DNA of 31,939 nt from Treponema sp. (GCA_009785545.1 WQWD01000003.1:1-31939); one strand, 5' to 3'. Counted from the stretch's first letter, positions 7,001-15,843 are shown. The notes: generated from the sequence alone by a model not told the origin. A program made the numbers and translations.

Positions 7001-9700
7001 ACGAACGGCAACACGGTGATCACCGGTAATACTAACTCTAACACTACTGCTGGTTTAAATGGCGGTGCAGGTGTACGAGTAAACGCCGGCGGTAGATTTA
7101 TAATGAATAACGGTACAATATCGAGAAACACAACTTCCGGTGAAGGAGCAGCTTTTTCCCCGGGCACAGGTTTCGGCGCTGCTGTACGTATTCAATACGG
7201 CGGTACTTTTGATATGCTTGGCGGAACAATTTCCGGGAACAGCGGCTCAGCCGGCGGTGGTGTATTTAACGCCGGGACTTTCCGTATAGTAAACGGAACA
7301 ATTTACGGTATCGATGAAGCAAATAATGCACTCAGAAATATTGCAAGAACATTTCATGTCGGTGATGCCTTGCATAATGCTGACACAGGCGCAGTTTCTC
7401 CGGACGGCCCGGGTGTAAGCCAGCACGGTACATTCACATCCGTTGACACAGACGGACTTCCTGTCGGCTGGTCTTCCCAGGGGGATTTACAGACATGGGA
7501 TCTTTCGCTTAACGTGGCAGGCGGTGTTTGGGTTCCTCCGAGTAGGGCAGGCAGTGTTGCGGCACAACTTGCCTGGCTGCGCACTTTTGGAACTGACGGC
7601 GGCGACTATGAAATTTTAATAACCTCCAGTGAACCTGAGGTGATTCTTCCTTCAAATCTTGCTGCAAACTTTTTCCAATCACTGCCTACTGACAGAACTA
7701 TAACTGTCCGCTTTCGTGGTGTCGGTGGAATGCGTACTATCACTTCTCCAAATGTAGCTGGTGCCGCTAACCAAGGTGTATATTTTATAGTACCTGACGG
7801 TGTTACTCTCATACTTGAAGAGAACATCACATTGTTAGGACGCCGTGCCGTAGCTGATGGGGGGACTTTTGTTAGCACCAACAACCAACCTGTTGTACGA
7901 GTGCTTGATGGTGGTACTTTTATAATGAGACCAGATTCAAAGATTACAGGTAATCAAAATTCTGTTAATACCGGCGGTGCGTATGGCAGTGGTGTAACTG
8001 TAATGAATGGCGGTGTATTTATCTTGGATGGTGGAGAAATTTCTGATAACAGGCACATGCTTGCTACGGTTACCAATGAAAATAACCGGGGTGCCGGAGT
8101 ACACATTCGACCCGGCGGCAGATTTGATATGCTGCGTGGAACAATTTCCAATAATAACGGTCTTGTTGGCGGCGGTGTATTTGTTGCTGAAGGCGCTACT
8201 TTCCGAATCGGCGGCGGGACTATTCATGGTGCTAATGCGGCAGTAGGGATTGCCAACATATCAAGAACTGCCGGCGCTGCGTCTTTGTTCAGCATGGGAG
8301 AAGTCCAATACGGTACTTTTACCGGCGGCTATCTTGCTCCGATTTTTACGCCTAGTCCGTCGTTCCCTGATTTTGGTACTACAGCAGCTACCATAGCAGT
8401 AGTTGACGGAGATATGGTATCTCCTGTGAGAGGCACAATACCGTCTTCTCTTACTGATGAGGCACTGGCTTGGATTACAACTTTTGCGCAAGAGGATGAC
8501 ACCTTTACCTTTACGCTAGCCGAAGGAGAAGAAACCGTCCTTCCGCCGGCTCATCTTTTATTATCTACATTACCGGCGGGCAGAAATAATTCTCTTACTC
8601 TTATAGGCGTTGGGGAAGGGCATACTATCAGGCTTCCAACTGAGGCGGTTGCTGCCAATCAAGGTTCGCTTTTTGTGATACCTGCCGGTTCGACTCTTGT
8701 ATTAGAAAATGTCACACTTGAAGGCCGCAGCGGAACAGCATTAAATGGGAATATCCATCCTTTGGTGCGAGTAGAAGGCGGAACTTTGCAAATGAATGCC
8801 GGGTCAAGAGTTATGAATAATAATAATGTTGCTACCAGCAATCTTTTTCCAAATCATCAAGGCGGCGGCGTGCGTGTAAACAGTGGCACATTTGTGCTTA
8901 ATGGCGGAATTATTTCCGGAAATATAGCTGTGACAGGCGCTGCCGGAGGCGGCGTACACGTTGCTGCGGGCGGAACATTTGATATGCAAAGTGGCGAAAT
9001 ATGGGGGAATTCTGCGTCTGCGCTTAACGGCGGCGGCGGCGTATTTGTAGCAGGTGTTGCTGACAATCCGGGTACTGTAAATATGTCCGGCGGAAGAATT
9101 GGCGTTCAAGAGAGAATCGAAGAGCCGCCGGCCGGCACACCGATTGGCAATTTTACAATGGGAAATACAAGCGGAGCCGGTGTAAATGTTGCTGCCGGAG
9201 GTGTGTTTAATATGACTGGCGGTGAAATAGCGAATAATGATGCCAGAGGAGCTACCAGTGCAGGCGGCGTTCGTGTTGTAGGTATTGGTACTAATCCCGG
9301 TACGTTTAACTTGATTAATGGAGCAATCCGCAGCAATATTGCGCACACGACAACGGGGACAACAGCTGGAGGCGTACGCCTTGACGGTGCCGGCGCAATA
9401 TTTAATATGCGCGGCGGAACTATCGCCGGTAATAGAGCTTTCTCTGTTGCAAACAATGCGGCAGGCGGAGTGAATGTTTTAAACAACGCTGTTTTCCGCA
9501 TAAGTGACGGCACTATCTACGGAAGCAATGCCGCAGAAAATCTTCAAAACATAGGAAGCGGTGCGGCTTGGGATGCGCTTTTCCGGGCAACAGCCCATAA
9601 TGCGCAGCACGGCGGATTTGATAACGGTGAATTTCAACCTGTCGCAAATTTGCCAAACTCTGACAACACACTTGTTGTAGTTGATGGCGAGTTGCAATAA
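4070..9700 (+). CDS. Giant five-module beta-helix lipoprotein
   Basis: An 1876-residue paralogue of the two upstream lipoproteins. The signal peptide ends in lipobox FAAC (Cys22) and is followed by a Gly-X-Y-like stretch (CEGSMGETGPDGP). Residues about 45-155 form an Ig-like domain. Five modules follow, starting near residues 160, 584, 867, 1160 and 1455. Modules 2-5 each open with a helix-like segment carrying W-L/I and a hydrophobic run (for example ANQLDWLRLFA), then a strand-rich part ending in LxLEexxTLxGR, then GGGV/FxMxGGxISGN beta-helix coils, then a closing signature such as TTIDVINGF, LSLNVAGGV, ATIAVVDGD or NTLVVVDGE. AAAGGA at 4058-4063 lies six bases before the ATG. The protein ends inside a beta-helix module with no translocator or anchor domain, so it depends on the lipid anchor. 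Function unknown; surface scaffold or adhesin is inferred. Confidence 0.85.
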   Translation: MKNIFKLLPAFLAIIVLMFAACEGSMGETGPDGPEWRPDPEGPLVPPVDKVIRVDVDEYEMTVPLGLPQILTPVIYPDTAVVQTLLWELYDDASGEVVRLTRATAPSEIDPGPGFPMLVANQVMVTGIADGQAKIVVSALGGDDDMEPTIITVTVEGLYTRIAALSGSGTLTAYANERIPPNRNLFFDDDSVSITLTGAVPGITLTVASPGHMFVVGNNVTFTIEDITLRGIPGNTGGALVRVNNGGTLVMNTDSRLTGNVNTDLAANNNFGGGVFNLGRFYLRDGEISGNRSAIPGNGHGGGVFNLGVFIMEGGIISGNDSTDAGGGVSNGLVRNNVVTEGTFTMLDGSIVNNFANRFGGGVDNAAGLFMMFDGTISGNFLTNASAANQFGGGVFVNPGAEFVMHEGTISDNTGGLGGGVHISAAISSQQLTLPAGEFVMFYGTITRNLAAQTALGGSGGGVDVRGIFVMNDGYITSNEAENLGGGVNIGMDARFTMLGGNITDNAGGNAGGVENSNGIFQLVNGNISDNTAGAFPGNAMLRNTGGNARSHRGMLIGGTFAESGTLPNTSIALQAANGVLTPPTREGILANQLDWLRLFAVSGESYEIAITANEVLFPVQSLLPTGRTDVTITLNGAGVMRNINLTTSTGILGGSLFTVGSGVTLILEENITLIGRSGVIAAERNNSPLVIVNNGGVFRMNADTRLMNNSNNAAGALGSGGILVNNGGHFILDGGEISGNATIQVGGTVGLNNAGNGGGVRVEDGGRFDMLAGRIWGNTGRIGGGVFVNIGGVFQIEGGTIYGTNEPNTELRNTSIIAGSMSLRNAGTAQFGTFNNDVFSEDGNFPNLNTTIDVINGFFYIPSAPPPNAALNVHFDWLREWGYSGIDHNIHITAPLTTVAPNITVFPEEIVNATIRISGDTGTERISLSANGVLFDIPAGITLVLEDVTLMGRGPNADPVTDANNNHLVRVQGTLITNGNTVITGNTNSNTTAGLNGGAGVRVNAGGRFIMNNGTISRNTTSGEGAAFSPGTGFGAAVRIQYGGTFDMLGGTISGNSGSAGGGVFNAGTFRIVNGTIYGIDEANNALRNIARTFHVGDALHNADTGAVSPDGPGVSQHGTFTSVDTDGLPVGWSSQGDLQTWDLSLNVAGGVWVPPSRAGSVAAQLAWLRTFGTDGGDYEILITSSEPEVILPSNLAANFFQSLPTDRTITVRFRGVGGMRTITSPNVAGAANQGVYFIVPDGVTLILEENITLLGRRAVADGGTFVSTNNQPVVRVLDGGTFIMRPDSKITGNQNSVNTGGAYGSGVTVMNGGVFILDGGEISDNRHMLATVTNENNRGAGVHIRPGGRFDMLRGTISNNNGLVGGGVFVAEGATFRIGGGTIHGANAAVGIANISRTAGAASLFSMGEVQYGTFTGGYLAPIFTPSPSFPDFGTTAATIAVVDGDMVSPVRGTIPSSLTDEALAWITTFAQEDDTFTFTLAEGEETVLPPAHLLLSTLPAGRNNSLTLIGVGEGHTIRLPTEAVAANQGSLFVIPAGSTLVLENVTLEGRSGTALNGNIHPLVRVEGGTLQMNAGSRVMNNNNVATSNLFPNHQGGGVRVNSGTFVLNGGIISGNIAVTGAAGGGVHVAAGGTFDMQSGEIWGNSASALNGGGGVFVAGVADNPGTVNMSGGRIGVQERIEEPPAGTPIGNFTMGNTSGAGVNVAAGGVFNMTGGEIANNDARGATSAGGVRVVGIGTNPGTFNLINGAIRSNIAHTTTGTTAGGVRLDGAGAIFNMRGGTIAGNRAFSVANNAAGGVNVLNNAVFRISDGTIYGSNAAENLQNIGSGAAWDALFRATAHNAQHGGFDNGEFQPVANLPNSDNTLVVVDGELQ
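5820..9700 (+). repeat. Tandem coding repeat: modules 2-5 of the giant lipoprotein
   Basis: Four successive units start near 5820, 6671, 7549 and 8431. The first three are about 850-885 bases and the last about 1270 bases. Each encodes the same order of elements: a W-L/I-containing opening segment, a hydrophobic strand region, GGGV/FxM beta-helix coils, and a closing (V/I)(V/I)(D/N)G-type signature. Module 1 of the same gene and the single modules of the two upstream genes share the strand region, coils and closing signature but lack the opening segment. The units are diverged in sequence, so the duplication is not recent. Confidence 0.65.
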
Positions 9701-9717
9701 CTTGTAAGGGAAAAGGA

Positions 9718-9767
9718 CTGTCCGAAAAGTTGGTTACTTTTCGGACAGCCCCCTTTTTCCTTTTTAT
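9718..9767 (+). terminator. Rho-independent terminator after the lipoprotein genes
   Basis: A perfect 13-base stem (CTGTCCGAAAAGT at 9718-9730 and its complement at 9736-9748) with a TGGTT loop is followed by a C/T-rich tract containing two T5 runs. It lies 18 bases after the stop of the giant lipoprotein gene and faces the convergent ABC operon. The short AAAA before the stem could give weaker leftward termination too. Confidence 0.9.
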
Positions 9768-9819
9768 AAAACTATGGGTGGGTTAAATCTTCGGCTTTCA
9801 AATGAAGTTGAGAAAGCAA

Positions 9820-10614
9820 TTATGCCAGCAACATTCGGTCGTTGGCGATTGCCTCGCCGCTTGCCTGCTCGAACATTTTCAGAAGGTCGGGGATAGTTAG
9901 CCCGGCTTTTTCTTCGTTTTTAACATCTAAAATAACTTGTCCGCTGTGCATCATCATGATACGGTTGCCGCTGGCAAGAGCGTCACGCATATTGTGAGTT
10001 ACCATCAAAGTAGTCAGGCGGTTGTCGCTTACCATTTTGTTGGTTAGTTCTAAAACGGTTTTAGCGGTTTTTGGATCAAGAGCCGCTGTGTGTTCGTCAA
10101 GCAATAAAAGCCTTGGTTTTTGTAATGTAGCCATCAAGAGGGTGAGTGCCTGCCGTTGTCCGCCAGAGAGAGTACCCACCTTGACTGTCATACGGTTTTC
10201 CAGCCCCAAACCCAAAGTGGAGAGAGCTTCCTTGTATACGTCACGCTCTTTGCGGCTGATACCCCAACGCAGAGTCCGCCTTTTGCAGCGTCGGTAGGAA
10301 ATGGCAAGGTTTTCTTCGATTGTCATACCGGGCGCTGTTCCCATACGAGGGTCCTGAAACACTCGTCCGATAAACCGCGCGCAAGCGTGTTCCGCAAGTT
10401 TTGTTACGTCACGTCCGTCGATATTTATTGTTCCTTGTTCCACTGGGAACACACCGGCAATGGCGTTCAGCAAAGTAGACTTGCCCGCACCGTTGCCGCC
10501 GATTACTGTAATGAAATCGCTTTCGTCAAGACGGAGGTTGACGCCTTGTAAAGCCGCTTTTTCAGTCGCCATTCCCTTGTCGAAGACTTTCTCGATGTTT
10601 TTGCATATTAACAT
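9820..10614 (-). CDS. ABC transporter ATP-binding protein (TrpZ-like)
   Basis: A 264-residue cytoplasmic ATPase that powers import by the adjacent permease. It has Walker A GGNGAGKST at residues 39-47, a Q-loop (FQDPR), the ABC signature LSGGQRQALTLL, Walker B LLLLDEHTAALD, and a switch histidine in MVTHN. Size and motifs fit the ATPase of the ABC_sub_bind/TrpXYZ-type importers, which resemble the LivG/LivF group. It is the last gene of a three-gene leftward operon, starting 3 bases after the permease stop codon. It recalls the streptococcal Trp/Tyr/Phe importer, but the ligand here cannot be told from sequence. Confidence 0.93.
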   Translation of the reverse strand: MLICKNIEKVFDKGMATEKAALQGVNLRLDESDFITVIGGNGAGKSTLLNAIAGVFPVEQGTINIDGRDVTKLAEHACARFIGRVFQDPRMGTAPGMTIEENLAISYRRCKRRTLRWGISRKERDVYKEALSTLGLGLENRMTVKVGTLSGGQRQALTLLMATLQKPRLLLLDEHTAALDPKTAKTVLELTNKMVSDNRLTTLMVTHNMRDALASGNRIMMMHSGQVILDVKNEEKAGLTIPDLLKMFEQASGEAIANDRMLLA

Positions 10615-10617
10615 CGG

Positions 10618-11553
10618 CTACCCCCGCCCCAACAGTTGTTTTTTTAGGTTGATGTTTAACTTTTCCCTGATCAGCGGGACTGACAAAGCCGTAGCCAATA
10701 TCAGTGCGGAGAACAGGCGGAAGTCATGCGGGTTGATTCCAAGCGTCAACACAATGGCGATGAGAAACCTGTATAAAACAGATCCAAGCACTACGGCAAT
10801 AAAAACACGATGATTGTTTTTGTCGTTGAAAATGACCTCGCCTATAATGACCGAAGCGAGAGCTACAACAATAACGCCGATGCCCATATTAATATCCGCA
10901 AAACCCTGAAACTGGAACACCAGCGCACCTGAAAGCGCAATACAGCCGTTGCTTATCAATAGCCCCAGCACTTTCATGCGGCGGGTGTTGACTCCTTGAG
11001 CTTTTGCCATCGCTTCGTTATCACCTGTTGCTCGTAAGACATAACCCAGCTCGGTATTAAAAAACAGCCTGAGAATCACTATTACGACAATCAAAACTAC
11101 TACACCCAATACAATTGCCGCTCCCAATCTTTCTGTAATGCCCATCAATGTGATAAGCCGGTTGACAGGCGGCAGCGCCGCTATCTGTGTGATTAAAGTG
11201 TCGGTTCCCCTAAGCAGAGGGATATTCGGCGAACCCATTATCCTAAGGTTGATAGAGTAGAGCCCCGTCATGGCTAAAATCCCGGAAAGCAGCGGAGGGA
11301 TACGCAAAACTGTGTGCAAAAATCCCGTCACAATCCCGGCGCACATACCTGCCACAATGGCAATCAATGTGCTTGTCAGCGGGTCTACACCCGTCATAAT
11401 GAGCCTAGCAGCTACTCCGGCCCCCAGAGTAAAGCTGCCCTCCGCTGTCAAATCGGCGTAGTTTAAAATTCGAAAAGTTATAAAGACACCAATAGCCATT
11501 ACGCCCCATAAAAGACCTTGGCTCAAGGCATTCAACAACATATTTAAGCTCAT
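10618..11553 (-). CDS. ABC transporter permease, branched-chain/TrpY type
   Basis: A 311-residue membrane protein with about eight hydrophobic segments. The N-terminal part carries the family-typical NYADLTAEGSFTLGAGVAA, close to the DLTVDGSFTLG seen in permeases paired with ABC_sub_bind proteins, and the rest looks like the LivH/RbsC-type inner-membrane permease domain. It lies between the binding protein (12-base gap) and the ATPase (3-base gap), so the three should form one importer. The Shine-Dalgarno sequence is weak (GGA before the ATG at 11553), consistent with translation coupled to the upstream gene. Confidence 0.92.
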   Translation of the reverse strand: MSLNMLLNALSQGLLWGVMAIGVFITFRILNYADLTAEGSFTLGAGVAARLIMTGVDPLTSTLIAIVAGMCAGIVTGFLHTVLRIPPLLSGILAMTGLYSINLRIMGSPNIPLLRGTDTLITQIAALPPVNRLITLMGITERLGAAIVLGVVVLIVVIVILRLFFNTELGYVLRATGDNEAMAKAQGVNTRRMKVLGLLISNGCIALSGALVFQFQGFADINMGIGVIVVALASVIIGEVIFNDKNNHRVFIAVVLGSVLYRFLIAIVLTLGINPHDFRLFSALILATALSVPLIREKLNINLKKQLLGRG

Positions 11554-11565
11554 ATTATGTCCGGT

Positions 11566-12567
11566 TTAATCTGAAACGATTTCTCCTGCTGCCTCCAGCA
11601 TATCTTCCGGGATTGTGATCCCCAAGCGATCTGCGGTAGCCGTATTGAGAAAAAGTGTTCCGGGTTCTTGCTGCCATTGAATCGGCATTGTTGCCGGAAC
11701 GCCTTCGCCGCGTAAAATCTGCGCTGCCATGTCTGCCGCCTGCCGTCCCAGTTTATAGTAATCGATTCCTTCGGTAGCCAGCGCACCGGCTCTTACACCG
11801 GCCGCCTCACCAGTAATAACAGCGATCCCGGCTTCTTCCGCTATGGTAATTACAATAGGGTAGGCTCCCGCCACTGTGTTGCAAGTGGGAACGTAGATCA
11901 CATCAACTTGACCAACGATTGACTGCACAACATCGGCTATGTCCGCTGTTCCTGTTACGTTGCCGGTTATATAAGAAAAGCCGTCCCCCGCTTTCGCGCG
12001 GATTGCTTCACGAGCCATGTCAGCCTGAATCACCGAGTTTATTTCGCCTGCGTTATACACAAGACCGATAACCCTGGCGTCCGGCAAAAGGCGTGTAATC
12101 AATTCAATTTGAAGCGCAACCGGCGTCATATCCGACACGCCCGTTACATTTCTGCCGGGACGATAATTTGATTCGACCAAGTCCGCCCCTTCCGGGCTTG
12201 TTACAGCGGTGATGACGATGGGGATCGTAGCGGTTTCCCGGCTCATAATTTGCGAAGCGCCGGTGGCTATGGTCAAGATTACATCCGGCCTTGCTTCGGC
12301 GAGTCTTGCCGCCATTAAAGCACCGCTTGCAGCGTCCCTTTGAGGGTTGTATACAATGAATTGGGTATTTCCATCTTCGCTTTCGACAAAGCCTAATTCC
12401 GCCAAGCGGTTGACAAATCCTTCCCGTGAAGCGTCTAAAGCGGCATGGGAAAAATATTGCAGGATACCGACCAGGTATGTTCCGTCTTCTCTTCCCCTCG
12501 GACAACCTGTCAGCGAAATCATGAATACTGAACATATCAGCACTAAAGTCAAGATTCTTCTTATCAT
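11566..12567 (-). CDS. ABC importer substrate-binding lipoprotein (TrpX/ABC_sub_bind family)
   Basis: A 333-residue lipoprotein that should capture the ligand for the permease and ATPase downstream. I choose the ATG at 12567 over an ORF start 40 codons upstream, because GGGAGG at 12580-12575 lies 7 bases before it and it begins a good signal peptide with lipobox SLTGC (Cys22). The mature part has a two-lobe periplasmic-binding pattern, with the family landmarks VGILQYFSHAALD near the start and NVTGVSDMTPV in the middle. Characterised relatives bind aromatic amino acids, but the family is broad, so the substrate is left open. It is the first gene of the leftward operon. Confidence 0.9.
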   Translation of the reverse strand: MIRRILTLVLICSVFMISLTGCPRGREDGTYLVGILQYFSHAALDASREGFVNRLAELGFVESEDGNTQFIVYNPQRDAASGALMAARLAEARPDVILTIATGASQIMSRETATIPIVITAVTSPEGADLVESNYRPGRNVTGVSDMTPVALQIELITRLLPDARVIGLVYNAGEINSVIQADMAREAIRAKAGDGFSYITGNVTGTADIADVVQSIVGQVDVIYVPTCNTVAGAYPIVITIAEEAGIAVITGEAAGVRAGALATEGIDYYKLGRQAADMAAQILRGEGVPATMPIQWQQEPGTLFLNTATADRLGITIPEDMLEAAGEIVSD

Positions 12568-12613
12568 CTTGAATCCTCCCAGTGTTTGGTTTTCGCAAAT
12601 ACTTGCGTACTTT

Positions 12614-12642
12614 AGTGTAGCAAATTGAAAAGGTTGTGTCAC
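12614..12642 (-). promoter_or_regulatory. Candidate promoter of the ABC operon
   Basis: On the minus strand GTGACA (12642-12637) and TACACT (12619-12614) are separated by 17 bases. This predicts a start about 40 bases before the binding-protein ATG at 12567. It lies inside the upstream extension of the longer ORF, which supports the shorter start. Confidence 0.5.
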
Positions 12643-12675
12643 GCTTAAGTCAATAAAAAAATGCTTAACAGTAGT

Positions 12676-12705
12676 TTGCTTGAACACTGTTTTATATGGT
12701 AGAAT
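12676..12705 (+). promoter_or_regulatory. Candidate promoter of the restriction-modification gene
   Basis: TTGCTT (12676-12681) and TAGAAT (12700-12705) are separated by 18 bases, predicting a start about 20 bases before the ATG at 12732. It is divergent from the ABC operon promoter 34 bases away. Confidence 0.45.
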
Positions 12706-12731
12706 TATCTAAGAGGATAAAAAGGTGAATT

Positions 12732-15700
12732 ATGAGTAATGCAGAAATAACCCGTTATATAACAGAAATCGACAAAATACATCGAACTGGCAAAGCAACC
12801 GAGCATAGCTATCGCCCTGCCTTAAAAACCCTGTTTGAAAAAATCACCACAGGATTGACCATAATCAATGAACCAAAACAAATAGAATGTGGAGCACCCG
12901 ATTATATCATCACCAAAGGAATGATCCCTTTAGGGTACATCGAAGCAAAATCAATACAAAACGGACTTCATAATAAGAATGATATATCGCAATTTGAACG
13001 GTATAAGCAATCTTTAGGCAACTTGATTATAACCGATTATATAACATTTCAACTCTTTGTAGAGGGAAATCATCATACAACCGTAACAATAGCAAAAGAA
13101 ACAAAAGGAAGCATTTCACCAGATAAAAATAAATTTGATGATTTTTTAGAACTGATAAAAACATTCACTGATTATTCAGGTAAAACAATCACAAAATCTG
13201 TTGACCTTGCAAACATGATGGCAGTTAAAGCAAGATTATTATCAGAAATAATTACTACGACACTTTCAAAAAATAAAACTGGCTCTCTTGCAGAACAATA
13301 TGAAGCGTTCAAAAAAGTTTTAATTCATAATCTCGGCGAATTATCATTTGCTGATATGTATGCTCAAACACTTGCTTACGGTTTATTTACCGCCAGGCTT
13401 AACCAGAAAGATGACCAGACCTTTACAAGAGTAATAGCTGCGCATTTTATGCCTAAATCAAATCCGTTTTTACGCAAATTTTTTATGCACATTGCTTTTG
13501 ACCTTGACAATCGCATTAGTTGGGTAGTAGACGCACTTACAGATATTTATAATTCCGTATCTGTCGATGATATACTAAAAGAATTCGGGAAATCAAATCA
13601 AGACCCATTCATTCATTTTTACGAAACCTTTCTTGCAAAATATGACCCTGCTTTGCGTGAAAGTCGTGGTGTATATTACACTCCGCTTCCAGTTGTTAAA
13701 TTCATTGTTAAAGCAGTTGATGATATATTGCAAAAAGAATTTAGTCTATCTGATGGTTTAGCAGATAATTCAAAAATAAAAGTACCAATAATAGAAAAGG
13801 ATAAACAAGGTAATTCTAAAGTAACAGGACATCGTGAATATCACAAAGTACAGATTTTAGACCCTGCTACTGGTACAGGTACATTTTTATCTGAAGTAAT
13901 CGAAGTAATACATTCACATTTTGCAAATCAAAAAGGTTTATGGAAAAGTTACTGTAAAAATCATTTAATACCACGCCTGAACGGTTTTGAATTTTTAATG
14001 GCAAGTTACGCAATGGCTCATTTCAAACTTGATATGACACTTAGAAAAACAGGCTTTAATTGGAATTATGATGAAGAAGAAAATAAAAATAGGTTAAATG
14101 TATATCTTACTAATACCCTTGAAGAACCAGAAAATGAAGCGTCTAAACTTGCTTTTATAAATTGGCTTACAGAAGAAGCAAGCGAAGCAAACAATATTAA
14201 AAAGAATACTCCTGTAATGATAATTTTAGGCAATCCGCCATATAGCGGTGAAAGTGCCAATAAAACCAGTGAAGATTTTCTTGAAGCATATAAAAAAGAG
14301 CCGGGCGGAATAGAAAAATTAAAAGAAAGAAATCCAAAGTGGATAAATGACGATTATGTAAAGTTTATTCGCTATGGTCAGAATTTTATCGAAAAATATA
14401 ATGGCGGAGTTCTTGCGTTTATAAATAATCATGGGTTTTTAGAAAATCCTACTTTTCGTGGTATGCGTTGGAATTTACTTAAAACCTATGACACTATTTA
14501 TATTATTGATTTGCATGGAAACACAAAAAAGAAAGAAGTCTGTCCTGATGGCAGTAAAGATGAAAATATTTTTGATATTATGCAAGGCGTAAGTATAAAT
14601 ATATTTATAAAAACAGGAAAGAAAAAAAACGGAACACTTGCAACTGTTTATCATTCTGATAATTTTGGTTTACGAGAAATTAAATATTCGTATTTATCAA
14701 AAAATACAATTAAGTCTGTAAAATGGAAAAAGATTGAACCTGTTGAACCATTTTACTTCTTTACCCAAAAAGATTTTTCAAAGATTGATGAATATAATGA
14801 AGGGTTTGGTGTTCAGGAATTGCTTAAAATTAATTCTGTAGGTGTAGCAACTGGAAAAGATGATGTTTTTGTTAATGAAAACCAAAATCAACTTATAGAT
14901 AATATAAATGAACATTTTAAAATTAAAACAGATAACAATTTAATAAAAACAATTGATTATCGTCCTTTTGATAATCGCTATATTTATTTTGCTACTGATA
15001 AGATTGAAAGAGCTCGAACCAAAGTGATGCGACATTTTATTGTAGGAAATAATATGGGGCTTGTTATTGGTAGACAGGGACAAGCTGTTGGATCAATGCA
15101 ATGGAATTTAATATTTGTTACGAAAAAAATAATCGACTTAAATTTATATTATCGTGGTGGCGGTACAGTATTTCCTCTTTATATCTACCCTTTTGATGAT
15201 AACACAGAACGACAGCCTAATTTAAATATGGAAATAATAAAACTTTTAGAAACTAAATTAAAATTACAGTTTGTATCAGAAAAAACTGACGATAAAAAAA
15301 TCTTTGCTCCAATTGATATTCTCGATTATATATATGCTGTTCTTCATAGCCCTTCATATCGTGAAAAATATAAAGAGTTTCTTAAAATAGACTTTCCTCG
15401 CGTTCCATATCCTATCGATGTAAAACAATTTAGAAAACTAGCTGAATTGGGTGCGTTACTGCGTTCTGCTCATCTTTTAGAAAATGTTATGCTTTCAAAA
15501 AATATGGCTCTTTATCCAGTAGAAGGCGATAACACAATTGATATTATTAAATATGAAAACGAAAATGTATGGATAAACAAGAAACAATATTTTTCTAAAG
15601 TTCCTGTAACTGCATGGCAATTCTATATCGGCGGTTATCAGCCTGCTCAGAAATGGTTAAAGGATCGTAAGGGGCGAACGCTTAATTTTGATGAGATTCA

Positions 15701-15779
15701 GCATTATCAGAAGATTGTTAATGTTTTGTGTTTGACTGGGGATTTGCAAGGGAAGATTGCTGGGGTTATGGATGGGTAA
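12732..15779 (+). CDS. Single-polypeptide restriction-modification enzyme (Type ISP/IIG-like)
   Basis: A 1015-residue enzyme predicted to both cleave and N6-adenine-methylate DNA. The N-terminal nuclease domain shows a PD-(D/E)XK site: PD57, then E71-A-K73. A helical region follows, ending near YYTPLPVVKFI. The gamma-class adenine methyltransferase core has motif I DPATGTGTF at 377-385 and motif IV NPPY at 501-504. The C-terminal third looks like the Type ISP specificity domain (DYRPFDNRYIYF near 742; then a YIYAVLHSPSYREKY segment). Full Type ISP enzymes such as LlaGI are about 1,500 residues and carry a helicase-like translocase between nuclease and methylase; I see no such motifs here, so it would act more like a Type IIG enzyme. 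It is AT-rich compared with flanking housekeeping genes, which suggests transfer. No separate specificity or methylase gene is present. Confidence 0.85.
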   Translation: MSNAEITRYITEIDKIHRTGKATEHSYRPALKTLFEKITTGLTIINEPKQIECGAPDYIITKGMIPLGYIEAKSIQNGLHNKNDISQFERYKQSLGNLIITDYITFQLFVEGNHHTTVTIAKETKGSISPDKNKFDDFLELIKTFTDYSGKTITKSVDLANMMAVKARLLSEIITTTLSKNKTGSLAEQYEAFKKVLIHNLGELSFADMYAQTLAYGLFTARLNQKDDQTFTRVIAAHFMPKSNPFLRKFFMHIAFDLDNRISWVVDALTDIYNSVSVDDILKEFGKSNQDPFIHFYETFLAKYDPALRESRGVYYTPLPVVKFIVKAVDDILQKEFSLSDGLADNSKIKVPIIEKDKQGNSKVTGHREYHKVQILDPATGTGTFLSEVIEVIHSHFANQKGLWKSYCKNHLIPRLNGFEFLMASYAMAHFKLDMTLRKTGFNWNYDEEENKNRLNVYLTNTLEEPENEASKLAFINWLTEEASEANNIKKNTPVMIILGNPPYSGESANKTSEDFLEAYKKEPGGIEKLKERNPKWINDDYVKFIRYGQNFIEKYNGGVLAFINNHGFLENPTFRGMRWNLLKTYDTIYIIDLHGNTKKKEVCPDGSKDENIFDIMQGVSINIFIKTGKKKNGTLATVYHSDNFGLREIKYSYLSKNTIKSVKWKKIEPVEPFYFFTQKDFSKIDEYNEGFGVQELLKINSVGVATGKDDVFVNENQNQLIDNINEHFKIKTDNNLIKTIDYRPFDNRYIYFATDKIERARTKVMRHFIVGNNMGLVIGRQGQAVGSMQWNLIFVTKKIIDLNLYYRGGGTVFPLYIYPFDDNTERQPNLNMEIIKLLETKLKLQFVSEKTDDKKIFAPIDILDYIYAVLHSPSYREKYKEFLKIDFPRVPYPIDVKQFRKLAELGALLRSAHLLENVMLSKNMALYPVEGDNTIDIIKYENENVWINKKQYFSKVPVTAWQFYIGGYQPAQKWLKDRKGRTLNFDEIQHYQKIVNVLCLTGDLQGKIAGVMDG

Positions 15780-15786
15780 AAGAAGG

Positions 15787-15814
15787 TTGACTTTTATTAA
15801 GATAAAGATATAAT
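15787..15814 (+). promoter_or_regulatory. Strong promoter of the four-gene island operon
   Basis: TTGACT (15787-15792), a 16-base spacer and a perfect TATAAT (15809-15814) lie just after the restriction-modification gene stop. The predicted start is about 15821. GGAGGG at 15833-15838 then sits 5 bases before the ATG at 15844. This marks the four downstream genes as their own transcription unit. Confidence 0.7.
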
Positions 15815-15843
15815 ACTATACGTATGTATGCTGGAGGGTAGAA

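Noticed and set aside
12104..12598. 164-residue leftward ORF inside the ABC binding-protein gene
   Set aside because: It is a frame-shifted shadow of the binding protein, which has a clear lipobox, family motifs and ribosome site.
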